Assembly (NCBI GenBank): GCA_001949185.1
Contig: BDGG01000003.1
Location: 859,502-923,501, forward strand
Reading direction: 5' to 3'
Source: Ramazzottius varieornatus
Taxonomy: Eukaryota > Tardigrada > Eutardigrada > Parachela > Ramazzottiidae
DNA length: 64,000 nucleotides
Part shown: piece by piece, positions 21,791-34,574 of the stretch
Numbering within the stretch: the first letter of the stretch is position 1
Layout of the letters: each line of letters opens with the position of its first letter
Translations under genes and position numbers: made by a program
The notes under the pieces: generated by a model
What the model saw: the letters and a program-made list of their open reading frames with translations, nothing else
What the model was told of the DNA's origin: nothing
Databases searched by the model: none

Positions 21791-24254
21791 CTAGGGTCGC
21801 CACAGGTTAATAAGCCCATCGACACTGTAAGTCGCCATCACGTTTTGGAAAGGATGATGGCACACCCCGATGATCTCTTTCTCATTTATCGTCAGAGTTC
21901 GCTCCAACTGGCCACTGGTACCGTTGAAACAGTACATCACCCCGTCAATTCCCACAGCGTAGATCCATTCTCCTGCAAAAACAGCAAAAAGCGTGATCGA
22001 GAGGAATCGAACCGTTAACCTTCCGGGCTAACACGGACAATTATAGCTACATCACGAAACCAGAGATTGGTGACGAGTGCAGATGCTCGCTTCGCGCACT
22101 GACAGCGGAAGCTCGATTCCCTTATTGATCGCTTTTTAGCCTTTTTCTTTAGTTCAATTGACTGTAATTCAAAATCTGTTTCCTTTTATCCACGTACCTC
22201 GCGGTGAAACGACCGAGCACGTCAGTTCGCCCTTCTCCCTCTTCCCGGTGGTGATCGTTCTGACAGGTTGTGCCTGGATATTCATGAAGACCATCGAGTT
22301 GGTCCTGTTGCACACGACGAACTGGTCAGGGTTCTTGGGGTTGATGTGGACTGCCAGGACGGGGATGTCCTCGACGATACCCACGTTGGGCAGGTAGGGT
22401 TTGAAGGTGTGCTGGCACTCGGCCGACTTGGCGGACCATATCCTCACGGCGCCATCAGAACTGGCTGTGATGACATGGTTGCCGTCGATCGTGAAATGAG
22501 CGTCGTTGACGAAGCTAGAATGACCACGGAATTCTTTCAAGGCCTTCCCAGACTTCATACCGTGTATCCTGAAAACAAAAGATGGAGAAGTGCTACTAAG
22601 AATTCGCTAGGTTTGGAGCGACCCACGTACTTGGCTGTTAGGTCGTAGGAAGAAGAAAGTATCTGGGTGTTGTCGCGGGAGAATTCTAAGCTCGTCACGC
22701 CCTTTGAATGTGCCGCATCGAGCCTTCGAAGCGTTGTTCCTGTTTGCACCTTCCATATCTACGATGAAAGAAATAGGCCATAGTTGCCCTACTTACCACT
22801 GCATAGAGATACGCCGAACGGAACCAAAACGCGAAGCAGAAAGCTTACTTACGAATATTTTGCCTTTCTCATCGCCAGTGGCCAGCATTTCCATATCTCG
22901 GCTGAACGATACTGCAAGAACCGCGGAGTCCATCATCATAGGTTGATCCTGGAAAAACATCACATGAAGTGATTCAGTGCATCATGTGAAGGTGCAGCAG
23001 GTGGATTTACAGTTGCTTGATATTTGAGATCCTTCCTCAGTTTTCCCGTGAGGTAATTCCATATTTCTATTATACCGTCGACACTCCCTGTCACGATGGA
23101 CATGCCATCGGGGGAGAATTTGACACATTCTGCATGAGATTTGCTTCCAAGCTGCAGGGGAAAAATCGACGATTCCGTAGGCATATGCGGAAGAAAATTA
23201 CGGTGAGATTTTCTGCGGAGTTGATTGACGAACCTTGATTGTCTTGTACAGCTGCGTCGGGTACGTCTCTTCCTCCTGTTCGCGCACCGCCGCTTTGCCA
23301 CGAAAGAGATCGAGCTGGGCACCAGGAGGTAACAGTCCTTGGACTTGCTGCCATTTCAGAGCTTGTCCAAGGAGCGTGAGGAGACGAGCAGGAGGAACGA
23401 CAGAGACCTCGCCGGCCAACTGTTGAGCAATGGCTGCACGCCGCTTATCTTTTCCTCCGCCGTCGACGTATACCTGGAACATCATGAATACAAGCGTGCT
23501 GATACGCTAGGTACCTTTAAACGAGCTTCACACTTCTTTTGGGTCGAAATAGTTGCGTCCGAGGACGTTTTCCATTCGCATGTACCGTTCAGGATCGACG
23601 TCTTTCAACTTCTGCATCGGCTCTGTCTGACGAAGTAGAGATCGTGCTGCCCCAAGCTCTCGCATTTCTATCAACTCTATCACGATCTGAAAGGCCCAGA
23701 AGGTAGGATGAATGCGTACGGAGCACAAAACAGCAATCGAGTCAATTTTACCGGCATCTACACACAGGTTAACCATGGTAGCTACACAGCGCACTGTATG
23801 CAGGTGATTGATGTACGCTTACCTGCTCATAGAGATCCATCAACTTTTTGTCCGGTAATTTCAGCGGCTGGACGACTCTCAGAACAGTATCCCAATGGCC
23901 CTGGTGGATCTCTTGAACGAATGATTCGATACTTTCCACCGTGTTGAGGCTGATTGTCGTCTCATCCTTCGAAGGCAAAACATGAAGACAGATATTGTTC
24001 GACATCGCGCATCGAACACCGTCAAATTCGGGAAATATGCGCGAACGAAGCAGGGAAAAGACGCCAACAATCAACAATCAACGGACGGCTGAATGGTTTA
24101 CCTGTAAAGTTTGATAAGCGCGCATCAAGTTGTTCTCCTTGAGAAACTGGAGGATCAACCGCACCACACTGCAAAAACAAGGTCAGAGTCAGAAACAGAA
24201 CGTCTCGACTATCTGTTTCTCCACTTACTCTGCAGATTCGATTTCCTGCGACAT
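21791..24254 (-). CDS. SMU1: SMU1, WD40 splicing factor
   Basis: A complete ten-exon gene, 515 aa against 513 in human: 24254-24229, 24168-24102, 23966-23823, 23686-23534, 23473-23234, 23151-23011, 22948-22853, 22758-22631, 22568-22198, 21972-21791. All junctions are in phase. The N-terminus has MSQEIESA then a LisH helix ([20 protein letters not shown]) and CTLH region ([20 protein letters not shown]). The middle keeps the family block [22 protein letters not shown]-terminal beta-propeller follows ([35 protein letters not shown]), ending [12 protein letters not shown]1 acts in the nucleus with RED in spliceosome activation and alternative splicing. The donor of exon 4 (GTGTGA) is weak but phase and homology support it. 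Confidence 0.95.
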
Positions 24255-24299
24255 TTTATTTGAACATCACCGAAGGAGAAACGGAAACAAGAATGTTAC

Positions 24300-25855
24300 T
24301 CTTACTGTCTTACGAAAATAATGAATTTAGATTAGTTTTGAGTTTCGATTCACAGCGGTCGTTCATCCGATTGATCAACTGATTGAGCCCTCTGTCGACG
24401 ATCCATGCTGTTTGACTCTCTGGCGCGTGTCTGCCTGCTAGTACTGCGGCCTGCGCCTTTGTTGAGCCATGGCTCAAGCCCCTTTGTTGGATATTTTTAC
24501 AGCCGTCGGTATCTACGTCATCGCGGACTTCCTACGTTACAGCGGGAACAGACCAGATCCTAGAAGGGCATGTCCGGGACATCCAGGAACTACAGCTGTA
24601 GCTCTATTAAATGCGGTTCAACGAACACTAAAAGTAAAACGACCTAAGCTGCTGGGTTGCAGTACCCCTGCACGGACCAAATTACGCTGGTGAACAAAAT
24701 GACCATCTGTCGTTCAAAGCTTCTGTCGAGGTCTATTTCGGTTGATCAAATGTGACTTGAAATATTTGATGCGAACAAACGTGACAGTGATGGAAGGTAT
24801 GGATATCTTTCTCGTTCGTACCATGGCCAAGGACGTCACGTTTGAATAACCTGCAAGCAAAGCAGTGTGAGGTCAGTGCGCCAGTTGTTCAGTCATCTCA
24901 TCCGCCATCCACAGACTCTCCATTATGGCTCTCATCCCATTCATGATTTCAACCATCCTGGTCGCTATTCTGTTGCCCAGTGTGATCAAGATGCAGCTAG
25001 CTTATGTCAACCTTCTTCTCCGTCCAGGACAGGGAAATAATCCATTCGAGAGAAACTGCATTGTACCAGATTTCATCGATCTGGCACCGGTAGCAGCTAA
25101 GTTTCACCGAAGGGCCCTTGAAGGGGCGCTTTGGACGTGTTGGACAGCTTACACATTATTCATTTATTCGATCGTTTAGCGTATGTTATTTTTCAGTACT
25201 TTGTTTGCGATTATTGAAACTTACAGTACGCCGTTTTGACGAATCATCGAGTTCTGTGACACATACGAAGACGCCGGCTTTTCCCACACTTAGCTTTCAA
25301 GAGGGTATCTTTTTTCCTGGACGTGCAACCTGGACTTCAAACGTGTTTCTAAAAATCGTAGTTGTTTTGGGATCCATTAACGTGGAATTCCAAAAAAGGC
25401 CAGGATGTTTCTCGTTCCAGAAACTTACGTAGCATAGCAAGAACGCAATTGCATGGAGTGCTGTCGCAGCGGCGCTTGAAAAGTTGAAACCTCCTATTCA
25501 TGTACTTCAAGACCCGTGGCGCCACCTTGCTCTTTGAGGCTCTGGACATGACCGCAACTCCTGGTACTGGTCTAACGCACAGGACAACGATACCCTGTAG
25601 GAGTGGTAGGGCGGTGAAACTATAGAGTGAGGTGTTAGTGATCATGTTACCATACCGACTATTAGTGGCCGGTCACAGCGCTTAAGACAAAATCGGCCGG
25701 TATAAGGGAGGGTGCACGTGTGCACTCGGTGGCTATACGTTTATGAACGTGATCTTCTCCAGCGTTGCGTCATGAAACTTCGGAAGGAAGATAAAGGTGA
25801 TCAAGTGTCCGGTGTCGGAAATGCGGAACGAGTTATCAAGTTCGAGAACACCCAA
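24300..25855. other. Interval between SMU1 and the coiled-coil gene
   Basis: SMU1 starts at the left edge on the minus strand and the coiled-coil gene at the right edge on the plus strand, so promoters for both should be here. Only the weak ORF at 24925-25179 and a 74-codon frame at 24469 (MAQAPLLDIFTAVGIYVIAD) stand out; neither is supported by a family. Confidence 0.4.
24925..25179 (+). CDS. Small ORF with N-terminal hydrophobic segment
   Basis: ATG at 24925 opens 84 codons (MALIPFMISTILVAILLPSV...). The first 20 residues could be a signal anchor and the C-terminus ends in a second hydrophobic stretch. No family match and no splice evidence. Could be a small membrane protein or chance. Confidence 0.25.
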   Translation: MALIPFMISTILVAILLPSVIKMQLAYVNLLLRPGQGNNPFERNCIVPDFIDLAPVAAKFHRRALEGALWTCWTAYTLFIYSIV

Positions 25856-25857
25856 AT

Positions 25858-27786
25858 ATGGCAACCGTAGCGCCGAATGCCCCACTCCTTCTTGCATCAG
25901 TTCCCTCTACCGAAGACCCGGCTTCGGACTCACCAGGTATAGATGACTCGCCCGAATTGTCCTTCGGTTACCTTCCAGCGGACCTTACTGTTGAACGTCA
26001 AGCACCAGCGGCTCTTCGAGGCAAAGAACTAAAGCGATGGAAGGAAGCCGAGAAACAGCGGGTGAAAAAGGAAAAGAAACTAGCGAAGATCAGGGCTGAA
26101 CAGGAAAAGAAAGACGCAAAGAGAAGACAGAGTGAAAGTAAGAAGGATGAGAAACGTCTAGCAAGCGATGCCAGGAAGGCAGAAAAGGAACGGTTAAAGG
26201 AGGAAGAGAAACAAAAGAAATATTATAAGAAGAGGGGATGGAGATGGCCACCGCAACCGGAAGTAGAGCCTGGGGCCGAGGTGTCACCCCCACCATCATC
26301 AGGGCTCGAACCAGAGGCTGATATAGTCATAGAGCCCGAACAAGAAATCGTCACTGGAACCATACGGAAAGCGAAACGGACATTGACGGAAGAAGTGAAG
26401 GATTTGACTTTGATGATTTCGGGGTTGTTTGACGAAGTGCAGAAGAGAAGGAAAGTAGTTGTGGATCTGGAGCTGAAGAACACCGAGTTGTCGAAGGATG
26501 TGGAGAAAGAGCACGAAGTGTACGCAGCGCTGCGGAGGGACTTGCATGGAATCAATAAGGACTATAAAAAGGCCGACCGGGATTACAAAAAGGGCCAAAA
26601 GAAGGTCGTTGTCGATAAACACTATCTACGCAAGAACGCTACGCTGCAGAAGAAGATTATCGAAACTAACATTGATTTGCTGGCGGAAATGACGGTAGTG
26701 GAAGAAGTCATACCCAATGTTTGCCGATGGTTACGACTTGATCGCGTCAACGAACAAAAACGGTAAGCTTATCGGAGTAACCATATCGAAGGAATGCCTG
26801 GGACGTGACCCAATGACTTGGACCACCTCGTATTCCACCCGTCCAGCCAATAGCAACAACAACGTGCGCAGAAAGGGACGTAGGCGAATGAGTTGAGCCA
26901 GATTGTCATCTCAAGTGACGCAGATTGACGGTGTTACCGGCTGCCGGCGTGCGCCACTTGTGGTGACAATATGGTTTAATTCATCTGTCCACGTCTCGTT
27001 TTTCGGCGACCTTCAGTGTTTTACGAATTGCGCTGGTTTTCGACAGGTGTATCAAGCAACTGCGGCGCCGTCTGGAAAAGAAGCGTAAGCTTTTGGCGGA
27101 ACTTCAGAAAGAAATTGCCGAGAAGGAAGCCAACTCGAACCAAGTGTGCTTGACCTCAGAGCGTCTGCAGCACGAAATGGAAGATAAACGCCTATTCCAG
27201 TCACAGTCGGTCGGCGTAACGCATCTACGCTCGGTGGCGTATGGTCTCTCGCGTGCGCAGTACCAAAGCGACGATGTGGCACGCGAAGTGGAGTTTAGCA
27301 GGGAGATGAATAGTAGCCAATATAATGCCTTCAACAACGAGCTGCATTGGAAGGTCTTCTTGTACCGAGAGAAGACTCAGGTAGAAACGATTTGCATGAG
27401 TGTGACTAATTTGTTCACGACATTGTATCGTTGTCATAATCGTGTAGGTCATGCAAGACGTCGTAGCTCGAGCATTCCAACCAAAAGCCTACTTGAGGGG
27501 GAAGCCACGAGCCTTTGTGGCCGACTTGACGGACTTGGCACGGAAGGTAATCTCACAGGAGCAAAAAGAATGGCTGAAAAACCAGATGCAGCTGAGCTTT
27601 ACGCACAAGAATCTGGTGGTACTTGAGTATCGAAACCTGCTGTTGGAAATCCAGCATAGGAATGCAAGGATGTACAATAAATTGGTTAAGTTGCGCAGAA
27701 GAGTACATTTCGCTCTGGAGAAACGTCGGCAGTATCTGGAAGACTCGAGATGCCACGCAGAAGCCACCAACATTATCTACGTCTAA
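25858..27786 (+). CDS. Charged coiled-coil protein
   Basis: Exons 25858-26762, 27047-27380, 27448-27786 join in phase (525 aa). After an acidic N-terminus (EDPASDSPGIDDSPELSFGY) comes a Lys/Glu-rich helix at about residues 55-130 (KEKKLAKIRAEQEKKDAKRR), a Pro/Glu linker, then long heptad-like segments to the C-terminus (DEVQKRRKVVVDLELKNTEL; LRRRLEKKRKLLAELQKEIA; VMQDVVARAFQPKAYLRG). No signal peptide. The architecture fits a cytoskeletal, ciliary or centrosomal coiled-coil protein, but I recognise no named family. Intron 1 holds a GTGGCGCAC-family MITE. The start is the first ATG and has an A-rich context. Confidence 0.75.
26886..26992. mobile_element. GTGGCGCAC-family MITE, copy 4 (intron)
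   Basis: Left arm GAATGAGTTGAGCCAGATTG then TCATCTCAAGTGACGCA; right arm in reverse complement GATGAATTAAACCATATTGT then CACCACAAGTGGCGCAC. The centre (GACGGTGTTACCGGCTGCCG) matches copy 3. Located in intron 1 of the coiled-coil gene. Confidence 0.7.
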
Positions 27787-27799
27787 ACCCGTTCTGGAG

Positions 27800-28980
27800 T
27801 TCTGCGGAGAATCTTTTTTCGTACTGCAGTTGTTTTTGTAAAGTTTCGAAACTTCGGAGTTCGAGTCGACCGTTAAAGCAGAACAGTAATTCCAAAAATT
27901 CATAATGGCTTCGACTGAACTTGTACAGTGGTTCCTGATGTACTTGCTTGCATGCATTTCGGTTGAAAGTGCCATCCATTGATTTGTGGCAGAATCGATT
28001 TTTAAATCCAAACTACAGAATACACTTGACACCTTACACCTATCTTGTTTACAGTTAATTAATTGTTACTCAAAAGAGATTCAGACGGCATCGGCGATCT
28101 AATTTCGTCGGTGAAGTGATCCGGTGTCTGACCGTGCAATCGGCTGAGTTTCACGGGTTTGTTTGCGTTATGATCGAGTAGCTCGCTGGTCTAGCAGGGA
28201 CTCCGTCGGGTTTTTTTAAATGGCACCATGATCTTGTCAGCCCTCGAGCTGTGTGCATCCGGCTGCTACGAGGGGGTACCACGCCCCAAGGATAGCGACG
28301 AACCAGTCGAGCACGAATGTCGCCCAGCCCGCCTGTCTCCGACGTGCTTCGTCACGGTCAGCAAATTCGCCCCCCTAACCACGAAGAAAGGCTCTCCGTT
28401 TCTTCATTCGGGTCAATTACGTAGTAAGACATCGCCTCTTCTTTTCAAATCTACTCGGTCCTGATTTCTTCATGCTGTTGGGGAACCGTGACGGTCATTC
28501 GATATCCGTGCAGGATAGTGGTATTAAAGTGTTACATCATAAACCATAATCCGGTCACGATAAGGCCGTATTATCTTTTATCACAGCCTGCAGGACACTC
28601 CCAATGGTGGTCTGCTGACGTCCCTGCTGTTTCCAGGCCTCCCACGTATTTTTCGATGTCTTTTGACGGAAATAATCACTCTCTATTATTAGAAGATATA
28701 AAGGCACGGTGCCTGCTCCACTTTTTCGAATTCTAAAGGTGATTCGGATGACCGAGGAGACAGTGTGTGAAAATCTGCACAGAAAATTTCTTTCACAATA
28801 GATAATCTAAGGAAGGTTTCTTCCGATCACCTTCGTGGAGTTGAAGAAAACGGGTCTCCGTTTGCCGAGCGTCACAGTACTGTAGTAGTGTAGATGCTGC
28901 GTCCATTGAAGATGCTGACAGGGTGAAAATGAGAGCTAATCATACGCACGCTCTAAAGTGAAGGCTCACACAACGACGGG
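27800..28980. other. Interval without a recognisable gene
   Basis: Holds the 3' flanks of two convergent genes. A 78-codon frame at 28228 (MILSALELCASGCYEGVPRP) begins with an ATG in a good context but has no other support. Nothing else seen. Confidence 0.35.
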
Positions 28981-28988
28981 AAAATATA

Positions 28989-30474
28989 TCACACTCTTCG
29001 GATGAGAAACCCAGCAAAGGCCAGTGCAAACTCAATGATACCCACGCCTATCTGGATCATGTTCAGTGTGAGCGTGATCAAGACCGGCCCTCGAATGTAC
29101 TCAATGTGTTCCTCATAGAAGGCCCACCATAGCGACAGGACATAGACGAGGTAGCCACTGACGCCCAGCAAGCTGCTGGACATGAGAAGAGCCAGACAGT
29201 TCAGGACCTTTAGCATGTAGAAATGTTCCCCGAGGTCTCGCAACGTCGCATTGGTAATGAACTTCCCGGCACCGATGGACAAGACACCTTGGACGATGTA
29301 GGTGATGGCCGCCACCACTCCGATGGCCGACTTGGCAAGTGAAGGGGCGTCCCAGTGCCAGTCGTAAATTGTGTACTGCTGACACATAAAGTTCACTGCA
29401 GAAACAGAGAATTGTTATGTTTGTCCAAAAACTTTAGTTCTGAACTCCAAACCTTCAACGTTTTACAATCTTATGAAAGCGTTGCTAACACTTTCAAAAG
29501 TTGGATGTTCCTTTCGATATCGGTTCTTCCTATCATCGCGATGCGGTCATTGAGAAACCGATGGTTTCTTTTAACAAACGGCAGCGACTTAAAATGGACC
29601 TAGGCCGTAGACAGGAAGTGAGTTTGCTTGTACGAGGTTTGGAGCGGTGGTGCGTTGCACAAACTGATCTCCCTCCAAGCATAAAAAGTGTGGCCTGTTC
29701 GGTCTATGGTACACGTCAATCACGAACGACCTGCGTTATCACTTTAATGTTATCCCACTATTCATCTTATTGTTTTTGTGGGATAGATTCAGCGAAATTT
29801 TGTGTCAATGCAAGGAGAAACAGTGTATCGATATCACAACGGGATACCTGCGCGGTTGCACTCGTATGTTGTTCAATATCCCAAGCGTGCCGTCTTTCCG
29901 GTCATAATAATCATTCTCAATCATCAAAACAAGGCTAAGGAGCAGGTCGAATTTTGATGGGGGAGTTGCACGTGTGAATAACAATATTATGTTCGAAAAT
30001 TCAATCGATTGCCAGTAGCCTGGAAAAACATTGAATCTTGATACTCAAACGTCGGTCTTTCGGGTTTTCCGAACGCAGTTCGTAGCTTTTCTGAGAGCGA
30101 TGAAGTGATCAGAGCATCGGACCTCAAACTGGAATGCGCCCCCATTCTGAGCTAGAGTTTAGGCCGTAAGGATGCACAGTTCATCGAGTTTAGTTCCGTT
30201 CCAACTATGAGCTTTTTAACCGCAGCAACTTTGAAAATGCGCCACTGAGACTTGAGTAACAAAGGTACGAACCTCCAATTTGAACCAAGAAGGCAAGAAT
30301 TCCCAGAAAGACGTGGCCCATGCCTAGCAGTTTTAGATAGTCTGCTGTCCGCATTTTGGCCCATTTTGGTCGGTGTGTCGAAGGCAGCGGGGAGAGTCGA
30401 GGGTCCTCCTCTCGGTCACGACTCAGAAAGGCTTGAGTCAAGGCAGCTTCCGCGTCCATCTTCAATTCCGCCAT
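28989..30474 (-). CDS. Four-transmembrane (MS4A/tetraspan-like) protein
   Basis: Exons 30474-30273 and 29395-28989 join in phase 1, giving 202 aa. A cytoplasmic N-terminus of about 40 residues (MAELKMDAEAALTQAFLSRD) precedes four hydrophobic segments: YLKLLGMGHVFLGILAFLVQ; SAIGVVAAITYIVQGVLSIG; LKVLNCLALLMSSSLLGVSG; PVLITLTLNMIQIGVGIIEF. The topology and the G-x-x-x-I-x-x-G pattern in the first loop are like MS4A/TMEM176 or other invertebrate tetraspan proteins. A long extracellular Cys-rich loop of true tetraspanins is absent. The 877-nt intron is among the longest in the window. The role cannot be set from sequence. Confidence 0.75.
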
Positions 30475-30499
30475 CCCTTTTCAGGTCCTTCAATAGCCA

Positions 30500-31740
30500 C
30501 TCATCCAAATTAATAAATTAGAAGGGTCCTTCAGCAATTATCCGCTGTTGAGGAGGATCCCGTCCCTCGCTTGGTGACTCATGTCTCGATGACAGAACGG
30601 CGTGCACGATTCAGAGAACTCGTGAGCTGTAGACATCGTTCTGTTCGATGGCTAACATGAATTTATAGCGATGGCTTTTCTTACACTATCAAGATGGGAA
30701 CAAAATGCTGAAGCAGGCTTCTGACTGGACTTCTCAAGATGGATGTAATGGAGTGTAAGTAATGTGTTGAAGTCGATGTGGATTCTAGACGGTCGATCCA
30801 AAAAACGACCAGATGGGACTTTCTGAAAATAATTTCTTAAGAAGAAGGGAAAGAAGAGCGCTGGTGAAAGCCGGTGGATAAATATTGGAGCCCACAAAGC
30901 CAAACATTGGCAAATAAACGATGCACTAGAAAAGCAGCTGTATCGTTGTGGACCCAACAGAAATATGGACTAACCGGTCGATGGGACGGTTTTTCAACTA
31001 AAAAATATAGATCGCAATCACGGTGAAGGAGAAAGAGGAAAATAGTGTCCCTGGTGACAAGTAGAGCTCCTGTTCATCCAATACGGCCCTTACGCATTTC
31101 CATAAACTGCCGCCATGACGAAAGTGGTGCCGCACTCACGGATCAAACGGAAGGCAATATGCTCTTGGGTGATGTGTGTATCTGGCTCCATACGACCGGA
31201 TGTCCTCTCCCACATTAAAACGGGGGGATTCTATGCGACTGCGCCTCTATACCCTTTGCGCTGAAAGACAGCTTTAAAACTCCGTTGCAGACAAATCGAT
31301 TCCAAGCCCAAATCTCGACATTTAATCATAATACCGATGGCTGGCGCATGTCGGCTATATGGATTTTCTTTATTGGGTGTCGTACGTTCACGCCAGTGTG
31401 GCCGCCTTGAACATCAATGCAGCTTCCGGCTGTTAGGCACGGCTTAAGCGGATATGGAGGAGCCCAGATGCTAACGGCAATTACTTCCTCTCATCCCCTT
31501 TCCCATACTGATCCTCGTCTGCACGTTCGCCACTTTCCTCCGGAAACCCAAGTGTTGTATTGTGGAGAACAATCGTATGTACGCAATTTGAAACTAACAC
31601 CGACGAACAAGGTTCGCGAACTGGCAAAGGTTTTCGGTGAATGGGTAATTTCGCACATGCTCTATCGAAATGTTCTGAAAACGGACACGAGATAAATCGT
31701 TGATAGCTACCTGGTTACAAGTAGCTTGAACGGAATGCAA
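30500..31740. other. Interval without a recognisable gene
   Basis: Likely upstream region of the four-TM gene. Frames of up to 101 codons occur (30652-30957 minus, 31417-31695 plus) but show no domain, splice logic or composition that would support them. Confidence 0.4.
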
Positions 31741-31751
31741 TCCAGACACTT

Positions 31752-32190
31752 AAGAAAACGGACGATCATTGGAAATGAGAACACAAGGCACGGCTAGTCT
31801 CTCATCGTAGATCAACGTCATGGTGTCGAGCGGGTGACACACAAACACGGCTGCTGCGTTCTCAGCTTCAGCGTACAGGTGGAGCCACATTTCAGCCTAA
31901 TAGTACGCGCTGGTAAACATGAAAAACTTTACGGACGAGTTATTGGTGCAGCGAACAAATATTGACGAGGACTTTGACTTTCGCTCGCTGGATACTAACC
32001 GATGACAGGTCAGTACAACGAGCTGCCAGTGTTCCGTTCAACAGTCTGAGGGGACGACGCGGATCCATCAGGAGCAAATTTGTTCTGAAAACAGGAAACG
32101 TATAGGTTTGCTGTTGGGTGTAGCAGTGGACGAATAAGCTACCTAGTCGATGTGAGCCAGCAGTAGGTGTTATATATGACTTCACTGCCA
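31752..32190 (-). CDS. Terminal exons of an unidentified gene
   Basis: Two stretches read as coding on the minus strand. One covers about 32180-31998 with an internal intron between a GTAGCT donor and a TTTTCAG acceptor near 32090 (EVIYNTYCWLTSTR then TNLLLMDPRRPLRLLNGTLA). The other, 31898-31752, follows an ATTAG acceptor and ends at TAA (AEMWLHLYAEAENAAAVFVC ... LIYDERLAVPCVLISNDRPF). Codon use and clean splice sites argue for a real 3' end. It could be the end of the channel-like gene that starts at 35039, or a separate gene; I do not recognise the sequence. Confidence 0.45.
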
Positions 32191-34310
32191 CCACCCCAAG
32201 GACCCGGGAAAGATATGCGGGTTCCGATACGAAGTAACACTACTATGATCTCCGTCCCGTAGATCCAGCGATTGCCGTATAAGTCTTCATCAAGTAATGT
32301 GCTCGCAGAGCATCAGAATTCTGGTTAGATGACTATAAAAGTATTTCAGCTGACACATAAACCAGATGATTACTGACGATCGCTGTAAAGCTTGACGGAC
32401 GCACAAAATTTTCGAGCGAAACTAGTTTCATTGCCAGAGAGGTATTTGAGTCGCTGCGTTTGGCATGGTTCTGCTGACATCGGGACTGTTCCTGTCCCCA
32501 ACTTCGACGGAACCCGGGAACTTATTGGCACGGTGATGGTGGTGGTTTCTCTATGAGTAGACAGCTCAAGAATACTGTCACATAGACCAATCGTCAGTTT
32601 GTCCGGTCTGCGATCGAAACGTTGAAGTTTAAAGCGGGGGAACACAACGATACTGCAAGCCACCAATGCTGGACAGAGTTTCTACAGTCCGTTCCAGCCA
32701 AGCGTATACACCTTCGAATACTGTGCTGTCCAGAGTTCAGTTTCATGCTTTCTCCCCCAGCCATCCACAACCTTACGAAACTTTTCCGGCTGTTTTCTTT
32801 GGTGTATAGTTTTGTCCATTGCGCTTAGAAGGCTCGGAAATCTAGTCAGTGTGACTTCCGGTGAGGGGAAATGTGTACTCACAACGATCAGTTCTCTACA
32901 GAAGTCCGTCTTCCAGTTCCTACATTCAATCTAATTTTGAATGATGTAAAACTATTTGGGGTATCGTTTGATATCAGAAAAGGACGCTCAGTCTTTCACC
33001 TCAATTGATAGGAAAACAAAAATGGAGAATTGTGTTGGTTTTGCCGGCAAACCACCTCTACCGAAGTCAAAAAAATTTTAAGCTACAGATTAGTCATTAC
33101 TACCACTTCAGAAAGCTCGATTCACTGTGTAGTAAATTTCACTGTCAGAACTGTGAAACCTTGACCAGAAACCGGAAGTACGATTTTCGAAAACTGACTC
33201 AATGTTAGAAAAGGTTGGTGTCTCAAGGACTTCTTGTTTCTGCTGAAAGTCTTCCTCAGGTATAGTGCTGCACAGTTTAACAAAACTGTTTCCTATTTTC
33301 AGTAGACCATTGTTTAAGGTACGTTTTTATCCTTTTGTTTGTCCAAAAGAAGTTCGCGGCGTGTGTGAGAACGCTTCTTTTCGAAATCACCGTGCCTTTC
33401 TGCGCCTTCCGCATCATCAAATCAACGGATGGTGAGATCTTAAGACACACGTAGCGTGAAAGCCAAAAGCTTGTTGAACAACTATCATGACATTGTTTGG
33501 GGGATAAAAGTTCGAATATGCGCTGGATGGCAGGAATTTCTACACGTATTTGCTCCGTTCTACGCATGTCCTCGTTCCAAGTCGGTTTGCGACTTTCCCG
33601 ATGCGCTTTCGTAGGCGGTTTTTTTTGTAAAAGAGAAAACATAGCAATACTTCATTACCAAAAATCAACGACACTGACGAGAAAACACCCAGTCGACCGT
33701 GCCAAATTTTCCAAACCACTGTATACACTTGCCTTGAACGGACTTGTAGACACTTTGTATCCAGGGCGCAGTAAAGAACTGCACGACGAGAATCTCGACT
33801 TCTGGCCCGTATAAGCTCGCAGATGACACGTTAGCGAGACAAACCGTTATCGTCGGATTCGAAAGGATGGAAGGGCTGCAGGATTATATGAGATCCACAT
33901 ATCTAAAAACAAGATACCGACTTCAGAGCGCTCTCAGCTCAACGCCCCGTTTCACAGGTCCGCAGATACAGCTGTAAAGCGTACTCGCATAATTTTCTAT
34001 AGTCGGCCTCCACGTTAAACATGCTGATACCCGTCATCCATGGACCTACTGTACAATGGTGATTGGCGAGCGTGTTAAAAGGTATCAATATCACGGTGGA
34101 ACAAAAACGTTCGATTTTGGCTGGCAGGCAATTTCTCGAAGTTAGAAGAAATATATCAAACGATGTGGAGTACGTGCGTATGATTACTTCGGTCTCATAG
34201 ATGGTACCATGGTCAGGGGACGCGTAAGCTGTACCGTACGTGCTTCAAGCACCACCAACGGACCACCGCATGGTCCCGTCTAACTGACGTACGCAAATTA
34301 CCGGAGAGAA

Positions 34311-34435
34311 TACTGTAATGCTTCATGGACTTTGCGAATTACGTCTTAGTGAGCGTGTGCTGTATGCGTCATCACACCCGTAAACCCTACGTGCACTGTG
34401 AGGTAACTTCGCGAAGTTCATAAAGCATTAGAGTA
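34311..34435. mobile_element. 125-bp TACTGTAATG MITE, copy A
   Basis: Terminal repeats TACTGTAATGCTTCATGGAC / reverse complement of ...GTTCATAAAGCATTAGAGTA, TA at both ends. A second copy of the same 125-bp length is at 60421-60545, sharing the ends and interior blocks such as GCGTCATCA and TTCGCGAAGTT. Confidence 0.8.
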
Positions 34436-34484
34436 CAGTGGTCTCTTTTCACAACACCCGCGGATGTTGTGAGAGAGACCACTG
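34436..34484. repeat. 49-nt hairpin next to MITE
   Basis: CAGTGGTCTCTTTTCACAAC... folds back on ...GTTGTGAGAGAGACCACTG with an 8-nt GC-rich loop (CCCGCGGA) and one small internal mismatch. It abuts the right TA of the 125-bp MITE. CAGTG ends next to TA are common in mariner-like elements, so it may be a separate miniature insertion. Confidence 0.65.
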
Positions 34485-34574
34485 GACAGCAGTCCTTGTT
34501 CCGCACTAAGACATCCCGTGTTAGCTGATACGATATGGTATATCCCAAGGCACACGGTACTGTTTAAAGCTTAC

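Noticed and set aside
22000-22075. tRNA-like sequence on the minus strand inside the last SMU1 intron (GGTTCGATTCC box, possible 6-bp acceptor stem, TTTT after it)
   Set aside because: The T-loop and acceptor stem are suggestive, but no five-pair anticodon stem with a seven-base loop can be formed and the D-arm is short. More likely a decayed tRNA or tRNA-derived repeat.
33277-33642. 121-codon minus frame suspected to hold the missing channel exons
   Set aside because: No hydrophobic helices of the expected length and no family pattern; cysteines and charges are not arranged as in a Cys-loop receptor.
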